Source: Anoplolepis gracilipes (Eukaryota > Arthropoda > Insecta > Hymenoptera > Formicidae). Taken from it: a stretch of DNA of 64,000 nt. A model generated the notes under the pieces. The model ran no database searches, was not told the DNA's origin, and worked only from the letters and a program-made list of their open reading frames with translations. The stretch lies in contig NW_027328673.1 of NCBI RefSeq assembly GCF_047496725.1, positions 1 to 64,000 of the forward strand. The letters run 5' to 3'. Numbering within the stretch: position 1 is the stretch's first letter; each line of letters opens with the position of its first letter. Positions 57,320-64,000 of the stretch are shown in pieces. The position numbers and the translations under genes were made by a program.

Positions 57320-58890
57320 GAAAGTAAAAGGGAGAAAAAGAAGATAAGAAGAGAGCTAAGAAAGTGGAGAAGAAGGGGAGGAGGGGGAGAGGGATATAGA
57401 GAGAGGAAAAGAGAATATAAGAGATTATGTGATAAGAAAAAGATGGAGAAAAATGAGAAATGGAAGAAGTGGGCTGAGGAGGTGTAAAGGGAGAGGGAGC
57501 TATGGAAAATAGTAAATAACGAAAGGAAGAGAAAGACGAAGATAAACAAAGGAATAAGTAGAGAAGATTGGAAAGAGTATTTTATGGGAGTGTTAGGTGG
57601 AGTAGGAGGGAAAGTGGTGAGGAGGGAAGGGGGAGGAAGAGGTAGAAGGATAGGGGTAGAAAAGGAATTAAGTAGGGCGGAAATATAGGATTTGAGACAA
57701 AAGCTGAAGGATGAGAAGGCAATGGGATTAGATGAAATCCCAAATAAAGCATGGAGATATGGAAGAAGGGAATTAGAAGATTGGATATGGGGTTTTTGCA
57801 ACAGGATTTGGAAAGGAGAAGATTGGCCGGTAAAATGGAAGGAGGGGACGATAGTACCAATTAAGAAAAAAGAAGAGGAAAGGGTAGTGGAGGAATATAG
57901 GGGCGTAACTCTGGTGCCAACATTATACAAAGTGTACGCGAAGGTATTGGCAAAAAGACTAAGGGAGGACTTGGAAAGAAAGGAAATAATACCGCATAAT
58001 CAAACTGATTTTAGGAAAGAGATAGGGACTATAGATAATATTTATATATTAAATTATTTAATAGGGAGGCAAGTAGAGAAGAAAGGGGGGAAATTAGTGG
58101 CCATGTTTGTAAATTTAAAGGCAGCGTTTGATTCGGTAGATAGGGGGTGCTATTAGAAATGATGAAGGGAAGGGATGTAAGGGAAGAGTTGGTGGAAAGA
58201 GTAGATGAGATACTTAAGGAAACAAAAAGTAGAGTAAGGGTAGGGATGGAGGTAGGGAAAAGTTTCTGAACAGCGAGGGGGATTAAACAAGGTTGTCCGC
58301 TGAGCCTTGCTGTTTATCACACTGATAGCAGATTTAGAAGAGGAAATAAGGAAACTTAAATGAGGAGGAGTAATGTTACCGGGAGAAAGAGTGTATACAT
58401 TAGCGTACGCGGATGACATAGTTTTATTAGAGGAAGAAGAGGAGGGGATGAGAAGTATGGTGGAGAAGGTAGAAAAATATTTAGAGAAAAAAGGACTAGA
58501 ATGTGGGTAAAATAAAGATGATGAGGTTTAGGAAGGGAAGAGGGAGAAAAAAAAATAGAGTGGAGGTGGAAGGGGAAGAGACTAGAGGAAATGAAAGAGT
58601 TCCGGTATTTAGAGTACACACTTCAAAAAAACGGGAAGCAGGATGCACATGTTAGGGAGAAGGTTAAAAGGGCGGCAGCAATTATGGGACAAGTCTGGGG
58701 AATAGGAAAAAGTAGGTTTGGTAAAGATTGGGAGAAGAGAATATGGTTATTCGATAGGTTAATATGGACAGTAATGAACTACGGAGCAGAGATTTGGAGA
58801 TGGAAAGAGAGGGAAGAAATGGAGAGGCTAAAGAAGAGGTATATGAGAAAGATGGAAAAAGATCAAAGAATCACAATTTAATAGGTGGTA
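57320..58890 (+). pseudogene. Non-LTR reverse transcriptase remnant
   Basis: In at least four frames: WKEYFMGVLGGVGGKVVR (about 57570), KLKDEKAMGLDEIPNKAWRY (about 57705), WPVKWKEGTIVPIKKKEEE, YRGVTLVPTLYKVYAKVLAK (about 57898), QTDFRKEIGTIDNIYILNYL, MFVNLKAAFDSVDR (about 58105) and, after a stop and shifts, VYTLAYADDIVLLEEEEE (about 58390). The 3' part (58591-58881) has KEFRYLEYTLQKNGKQDAHV and WKEREEMERLKKRYMRKM. In motif A the usual FxDLKxAFD reads FVNLKAAFD, so the first catalytic Asp is Asn. YADD is intact. Inactive. Confidence 0.7.
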
Positions 58891-59414
58891 TGGAGAGGTG
58901 AAATCGGAGGGGGTGCCGGGTTATTTAAGAAAAAAGGATTGAGGAAAAGTAGATGGAAAAGAGTAGCTAGGTTCAGACTGAGAAGTGAATTAAAAGGGAA
59001 TAGATATTGGGAGGAAGAACAGAAAAGGAGGTGTAGACTATAGTGGAGGAAGTGAGACATGGGAACATATTTGGGAAGAATGTAGAAAATGGGAGAGAGT
59101 AGGGGGAGTTGGCAGGAGGATGTAAGATAGGTGCTAGGAGAGGAGGAATAAGAAGAATGGTGGATGAGAGAAGTGGAAAGGGAAAGAAGAGAAGTCTTGG
59201 GAGGAAGAGAGAGAGGAAAAGAGAGAGGAAGAGAGAGGGAAGAAGAGAGGAGAGAGAGTGAGAGTGAGTGATCTTTTGAGAGAGTAGAGAGAGGGAGAGA
59301 GAGAAGGAGAGTGAGAGAATGAGATAAGGTGGGAGAGAGAGAGGGAAAGGAGAGGGGCGGAGACAGTTATGGAAAATTTCGAAAACAAGAGGAAATGAAA
59401 GTCCCCGCGCTTGA

Positions 59415-59415
59415 C

Positions 59416-59450
<35 letters not shown>

Positions 59451-59463
59451 GGCGCGCGCGCGC
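59415..59463. repeat. GT/GC microsatellite
   Basis: GTGTGTG followed by GCGCGCGCG inside the 3' UTR of the non-LTR element. Confidence 0.9.
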
Positions 59464-59651
59464 GAATAGGGAGGTGGATGTGGGTAGGAAGAAAATAACT
59501 AGCTTCATGCCCACAGCTGCGCCCCATTTTAGGATATAAGCATTGTTCATAGATTTATATTTAGAGTAAGTTTGTTGTAGAATGTACAGTGCTATAAAAA
59601 AGACTGTAACCCCAAGGGGAACAATAAAATTATTCATTCATATTTCATAAT

Positions 59652-60334
59652 ATGAAAGAAAATAATTTCTGTTTAATTAAAATAGATTGGCTTGTAAGAG
59701 CAGTGAAAGAAATGAAAGATGAGACAGTATGTAAAAAGATGATTAAAAAAGAAGTTCAAGAAGGAATGGAAAATGTTAAACAAGAAATACTGGAAGATAT
59801 AAGAAAAATGATACAAGGAGGGATGTCTGGTCCATCAGATGGAACACATAGAAGCTATAGTGAAGCAGCTAAAGAGTAGAAAAAAGAAAATGTTATAATT
59901 ATTAAACCTAAAGTGGAACAGAAGAGTGAAACTACCAAAAGATTAATAAGAAAAAAGGTAGATATTAAAAATATGGCAATGGGAATAACGAAACTAAGAA
60001 AAGGAAGTAAGGGAATAGTGATGGGTTGTGAAACGGGAGAAGAATTGGAAAAATTAAAGACCGCAGTACAAAATAAGTTGGGTGAAAATTTCAAAGTTAC
60101 TGAGTTGCCACAAATGAAACCTAAGATAGTCAATATCGATGAAGAAGACATAAAATTGAATGATAATGAGTTAATAGATATAATCAAGAAGCAGAATAAA
60201 GTTGCAGTAAATAAGGAATTTCAGATACGAATAATAAAGAAAATAATCAAGGAGAAAAGAAGCTACAGTAATCAATCGGGAAGAAGAGGGCGTCGTAATA
60301 ATTGAAACAGATGAGAAAACCCATGAGTTATTGT
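59652..60334 (+). pseudogene. Non-LTR ORF1 (gag-like), 5' part
   Basis: Frames 59652-59876 and 59913-60305 are separated by a single stop (TAG near 59877). They encode a charged helical start, a SYSEAAKE motif, then KSETTKRLIRKKVDIKNMAM, GSKGIVMGCETGEELEKLKT and NFKVTELPQMKPKIVNIDEE, the RRM-like gag region that precedes zinc knuckles in this class of element (pattern KGxVxVxCxxxxExxxLK, PKIxIxxV). A frameshift near 60260 leads to a frame with VIIETDEKTHELLL that runs into the Tc1 insertion at 60337. The zinc-knuckle half continues at 61608. Confidence 0.65.
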
Positions 60335-60336
60335 TA

Positions 60337-61605
60337 CAGTCAGTCAAGTAAGAGCGTGTTCGGCATAATTACCAGTTGGTAAAAGAGATCGCCTTAATTC
60401 TTTCGCGAGTAGATAGAGTGGGCCTTTGTTTTCCATACATTATCAAGAAAGATTCAGTTTACATTGAATTTTCGTCAGAAAAACACGTAAAGCGTCATGA
60501 GTGCCGCGTACGCATCGCGCGAGGCTGTGTTCCTCTATACCTCTATAGTTCCTCACCCGAAAGGTTCGAAAATGTCTCATGCAGCGGCTGCTAAGTATAT
60601 GGGGAAGTCGAAATCATTCGTCAGGAAGTGGGTGCAGCGATATAAGGAGACAAAAACTGTCGATGACTTGCCGGAACGTGGCTCGATAAGCAAAGTGTCC
60701 CCTAAAGTCGATAAATTGATACTGAACTTGTTTTCGCGGAATCCTTGCTTAACACTGCGTCAAGGAACAGCAAAATTGAAGCAGAAAGGTTTTGATTTAT
60801 CATTCGAAAGTGTCCGAACCCATCTCCGTGCTCATGATATCAAATGGCGAAGTACAGTGAAGAAACTTTTGTTAAGTGAAAAGCACGTGGCGAAGCGACT
60901 CGCTTGGGCGAATGAAAATATCGACCGAGATTGGAGCAATGTAATTTTTACGGACGAAGCTTCTGTTTGGGGATATGTTATTGCCCCACGAGGCTGGTCA
61001 ACCTCCACCAACAGGTTGGTACAGCGGACCGTTAAGCACCCAATAAAGGTGCATCTTTGGGACTGCTTCTCAAAACTGGGTTTGCACCTGTTCACCTACA
61101 ATTTGAATGCTCCGAAAATGCTCGAGATTTACAAGAAATCATTGTTACCGACTGCCCAACGTTGGTTTATCAATAAAAACGAGAAATGGATCCTGCAGGA
61201 GGACAACGATCCCAAACACCGCAGCAAGCTCTGCATCGAGTGGAAGGAGCAATCTGGCATCACTACACTTGATTGGCCGTCGCAGTCACCCAATGCCAAT
61301 CCAATTGAGAATGTGTTGGCATACATCAAGCACAAGCTTCGTGGAAGGAAAGTATTCACTTTGAAGTAATTAACCAGAGAAATTCGTCGCATTTGGAGGT
61401 CCTTGCCGCATGAATACACCGTTAACTTGGTCGAAAGCATGCCTAGGAGATGCCAGGCAATTATCGACGCCGGTGGTGACTGAACACATTACTAATACAA
61501 TTGTATCTTTAATCTGATCGAGTACAATGAACCCACGCATTTAAAAATTGTATTCAATAAATTTTTCTACAAATTAACCCGAACACGCTCTTACTTGACT
61601 GACTG
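60337..61605 (+). mobile_element. Tc1-like transposon, 1269 bp, nearly intact
   Basis: Begins CAGTCAGTCAAGTAAGAGCG and ends with its exact inverse (CGCTCTTACTTGACTGACTG). TIRs are about 27 bp, with TA on both sides (60335-60336 and 61606-61607). One transposase gene on the + strand fills the interior. Insertion is into ORF1 of the surrounding non-LTR element. Confidence 0.92.
60497..61369 (+). CDS. Tc1-family transposase (DD34E), C-terminus cut by a stop codon
   Basis: A 290-codon frame. An N-terminal paired-type helix-turn-helix lies around residues 25-60 (SHAAAAKYMGKSKSFVRKWV) with a second HTH around 75-115 (NPCLTLRQGTAKLKQKGF). The catalytic domain has D153 (VIFTDEASVW), D236 (ILQEDNDPKH) and E271 (SPNANPIENV) with 34 residues between the last two, the DD34E signature. 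It cuts and pastes DNA at TA sites via the flanking TIRs. The frame stops at TAA (61367-61369); the same frame continues beyond it with TREIRRIWRSLPHEY and NLVESMPRRCQAIIDAGGD before TGA, so about 37 C-terminal residues are lost by one nonsense change. The start is the first Met; a later Met (residue 26) is also possible. Confidence 0.85.
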   Translation: MSAAYASREAVFLYTSIVPHPKGSKMSHAAAAKYMGKSKSFVRKWVQRYKETKTVDDLPERGSISKVSPKVDKLILNLFSRNPCLTLRQGTAKLKQKGFDLSFESVRTHLRAHDIKWRSTVKKLLLSEKHVAKRLAWANENIDRDWSNVIFTDEASVWGYVIAPRGWSTSTNRLVQRTVKHPIKVHLWDCFSKLGLHLFTYNLNAPKMLEIYKKSLLPTAQRWFINKNEKWILQEDNDPKHRSKLCIEWKEQSGITTLDWPSQSPNANPIENVLAYIKHKLRGRKVFTLK

Positions 61606-61925
61606 TAAATAAAGGAAAAATAAATGTAGGATGGAAAAAGTGTCCTGTATTTAATCATATTAATGTCAAAAGATGTTTTAAATGCTGGGGTTATTATCAT
61701 ATTGCAAAAAATTGTACAAGAGATGAGACATGCCACAAATGTGCAGGAAATCATAAAGCAGTTGAATGTAAGGTGACTAAGAAAAAATACGTAAACTGTA
61801 TGTTTAAAATTCAAACACAATTTGAAGATAAGTGATGAGCATGACGCACTTGATCCAGAATGTCCGACATATAAAAGAGTGATACAAGAGGAGAAGAAGA
61901 GGGCTGGCTGGGAGGACAACAAATA
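61606..61925 (+). pseudogene. Non-LTR ORF1 zinc-knuckle part
   Basis: Directly after the Tc1 element the gag frame resumes: NVGWKKCPVFNHINVKRC, then CFKCWGYYHIAKNC (CX2CX4HX4C) and CHKCAGNHKAVEC (second knuckle), ending in one frame at a stop near 61835. In the next frame KISDEHDALDPECPTYKRVI continues to TAG at 61923-61925, implying a one-base shift near 61805. Nucleocapsid-type RNA binding expected. Ends 30 bp before the start of the ORF2 frame. Confidence 0.75.
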
Positions 61926-61953
61926 GCAGTTACAGAAAGAAGAGGAGCTGATA

Positions 61954-64000
61954 TTGTATACAAATGCGCAAAGTTTGACAGCACATAAAGATGAGATACA
62001 ACATCAGATTATGAAGAAAGTAAATCCAGCAATCATAGCACTGTCAGAATCTAGGCTGACGGATGAAATTGAAGATAGCAAAGTGAACGTGCCAGGTTAT
62101 TCTATAATTGGATGTAACGCAGAAAATAGAAATACAGGAGGAGCAATTATATATGTAAGAGACGATATTAAATATGAAATAGTATTGGTAAAAAAAATAG
62201 TGTCGAACTGTTGGTGTGTTGCAATAGAGGTAAAAGAGAAATTGTATAAAGGTGTGGTAATGGTACTATATCATTCACCAAGTGCATCGCACGGTGATCT
62301 TGTGATGTTTCTTGAAGATATAGTAGAGGAATTAGTAATAAAAGGAGACTGCATGGTAATGGGAGACTTTAATATAGATTTCATGATTGATTCATTTTAT
62401 TCTAAAAAGTTGCAAACGGTAATGGCAAATTTAGGTATGAAACAGTATGTTAATAAACCGACGAGAGTTACAAAGGACAGTCAAATAATTATAGATTTAT
62501 GTTTTGCTAATAATAACGTTCAAGTACAAATAATACATGAATCTAAAATAACAGATCATGCATGGTTAAGAGTTGTATTAAGCGCCTATAAAACCATAAG
62601 TAAATATAGAGAATTTAGCGGTAGGAACTTTTACAGCAAATTTAATGCAGATGAGTTTAATAGATTGATAGAAGACAAAATAGAGCAATGTCAAGGTTTA
62701 GAAGTTAGTGAGAGAGCAAAGAAATTTGTCGATATTATGGTAGATGCATTGGATAGTACAGCACCTAGGAAAAAATTAAAAATACCAAAAGTATGGGAAG
62801 GTAAAAAGTGGTTTTCAGATGATATAAGAGTAGCATCTGATAGAAGGGATGTAGCATACAATAACGCCTTGTTCAATGATACGCAGCAAAATTGGATGCA
62901 ATTCAAAAGTGAAAGAAATGCAGTAGTCAAATTAATTAGAGAAAAGAAAAAAGAATATTATGAAAATATGATAGATTGTAATAAGAATAACCCGACAAAA
63001 ATGTGGAAAACTTTAAAAGAAATAATCAGAGGTGAGCCAATGCATGGAAGAGAAATAGAAGATGTAGATTTTGAAATATTAGGAGACATAAATGAGTGCA
63101 ATAGAGCTGATAAATTTAATATGTATTATATACATAGTATTAATAATATACTAAAATCTATAAATAGTGAAAAATTTACAAGTGCAGGTACGAGTGGAAG
63201 TCCGGGCAGTAAGAGAACTATTTATGTTATTGAAAACAATTATAATATTATAGAAAAGTTTGAAATGATTAAAATGGAGGATTTAGAGGGAATTGTTACG
63301 GGCATGCCAAAAAAAAGAGGTACGGAAGAGGGAATAACTAGTGACATACTTAAAGTAACATCTTGTATAATAAAAGAAGAGTTTGTCGATCTGATAAATA
63401 ATTCTATGAGAGATGGTTGTTTTCCAGAGAGTTGGAAAACATCGACAATAATACCGATACCAAAAATAGAAAAAACTAAAAAAGCAAGTGAATATAGGCC
63501 TATTAATATGCTACCAAATTTCTAAAAAGTATTAGAATTAGTAGTAAAAAAACAAATTGAAATGAATCTTGAACCTAATGATATTACAATGGAACATCAA
63601 TCGGGCTTTAGAAGACAGTTTTCGTGTGAAACGGCGATTCAAACTGTTATCGACGAATGGAAATTGATAGTTAGTGAGGGAAAAATGGTAGGGGTAATTT
63701 TTATGGATCTTAAACGAGCGTTCGAAACAATAGATAGAGAAAGATTAATAGAGAAATTATATCAATACGGAATTAGAGGAATGGTACTAAAATGGTTAAA
63801 ATCGTATTTAAATAATAGGACACAACAGGTCCGTTTCAATAATAAATGGTCAAAACTGATTGATACAGAATATGGCGTGCCACAAGGGTCAGTTTTAGGA
63901 CCTTTATTATTTATTGTATATATAAATGATATAGTTAAAGTCTGCCCGGAAAAATGTAGTATAAAAATGTTTGCAGATGATATATTAATATATGTAAGTG
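61954..64000 (+). pseudogene. Non-LTR ORF2: endonuclease-reverse transcriptase, one stop codon, incomplete at window edge
   Basis: The frame is open from before 61954 to TAA at 63523-63525, then continues in the same frame to 64000. Residues about 1-220 form the endonuclease: YTNAQSLTAHKDEI, ALSESRL, GGAIIYVRDDI, MVMGDFNIDF, IIIDLCFANN and KITDHAWLRVVL. After a linker (KEYYENMIDCNKNNPTKMWK) the RT begins with TIIPIPKIEKTKKASEYRPI, then past the stop HQSGFRRQFSCETAI, VIFMDLKRAFETIDR (motif A Asp intact), YGVPQGSVLGPLLFIVYIND and KMFADDILIYV. All seen catalytic residues are present, so the single stop (likely from GAA) is the only clear lesion inside the window. Confidence 0.8.

Larger units (their letters stand above)
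55985..59645 (+). mobile_element. Non-LTR retrotransposon, purine-rich, endonuclease lost
   Basis: Starts near GGGACTTTCGTTTCCGGTGC and ends AACCCCAAGGGGAACAATAA...ATTCATTCAT. Contains ORF1 (56361-57209), then directly the pre-RT linker and reverse transcriptase (57320-58450) and the 3' domain (58590-58880). The apurinic-type endonuclease that should lie between ORF1 and RT is absent. The + strand is extremely G+A rich over 3 kb. The clade could be LOA, R1 or similar; I cannot fix it by eye. Confidence 0.75.
59650..64000 (+). mobile_element. Second non-LTR retrotransposon (Jockey/CR1/I-like), runs off window
   Basis: Encodes a gag-like ORF1 with two CCHC knuckles, then an ORF2 with endonuclease and reverse transcriptase. 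GVPQGSVLGPLLF and FADD are typical of the Jockey/CR1/L2/I group. The 5' part abuts the 3' end of the purine-rich element and is probably truncated. A Tc1 transposon sits in ORF1. The 3' end lies beyond 64000. Confidence 0.8.

Noticed and set aside
57064..59637. Long Ser/Pro/Phe-rich frames on the - strand (288 and 184 codons)
   Set aside because: Shadow frames opposite ORF1/RT of the purine-rich non-LTR element; compositional artefact.

Overview
The window looks like insect nuclear DNA, most likely from a hymenopteran and probably an ant. The grounds are AT-rich sequence, short TTAGG-type runs, spliced exons, long microsatellites, and a transposon set (Tc1/mariner, hAT, Copia, non-LTR, tnp2-like, many palindromic repeats ending in CAGGGTGTCC) of the kind common in ant genomes. 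This assignment is an inference. Nothing prokaryotic is present, and most open frames are decayed transposon genes.

Host gene: four short phase-0 exons on the + strand (10117-10203, 10903-11037, 13625-13750, 34279-34409) appear to encode the intracellular M3-M4 loop and the final membrane segment (M4) of a Cys-loop ligand-gated anion channel. Upstream exons would lie left of the window. The last intron is about 20.5 kb and is packed with transposons. The last exon carries an apparent one-base frameshift in an A run, which may be an assembly error or a real lesion. 34410-38150 is the relatively repeat-poor 3' flank.

Layout: 1-10 kb is back-to-back inverted-repeat elements: a palindromic mariner, a P/THAP9-like remnant, and several CAGGGTGTC-ended elements. 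10-34.4 kb is the channel gene with intronic hAT, Harbinger-type, Copia and palindromic insertions. 38.3-42.7 kb is a decayed tnp2-like transposase gene split by a 2.2-kb inverted-repeat element. 43.8-45.1 kb is the 3' end of a pyrimidine-rich (antisense) non-LTR element. 45.4-46.1 kb holds two short palindromic elements. 47.0-48.3 kb is LTR-like. 48.9-55.5 kb holds a second tnp2-like element on the - strand with an accessory gene remnant and a 0.9-kb MITE. 56.0-59.6 kb is a purine-rich non-LTR element lacking its endonuclease. 59.65-64.0 kb is a second non-LTR element of a different clade, interrupted by a nearly intact Tc1 element, and runs off the right edge.

The most unusual signals are: (i) a Met-tRNA-like sequence inside both inverted arms of a DDE element at 21.2-22.9 kb, and a second tRNA-like sequence in both arms of the 31.1-32.4 kb palindrome; (ii) a dispersed module with a palindromic core built on TCAAGGTCA, the extended half-site bound by FTZ-F1/ERR-type nuclear receptors, present about a dozen times in repeats; (iii) several unrelated palindromic elements sharing the same CAGGGTGTC terminus, the same TATA target, or a common internal block. 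Coordinates of repeat edges are by eye and approximate unless a target-site duplication is named.
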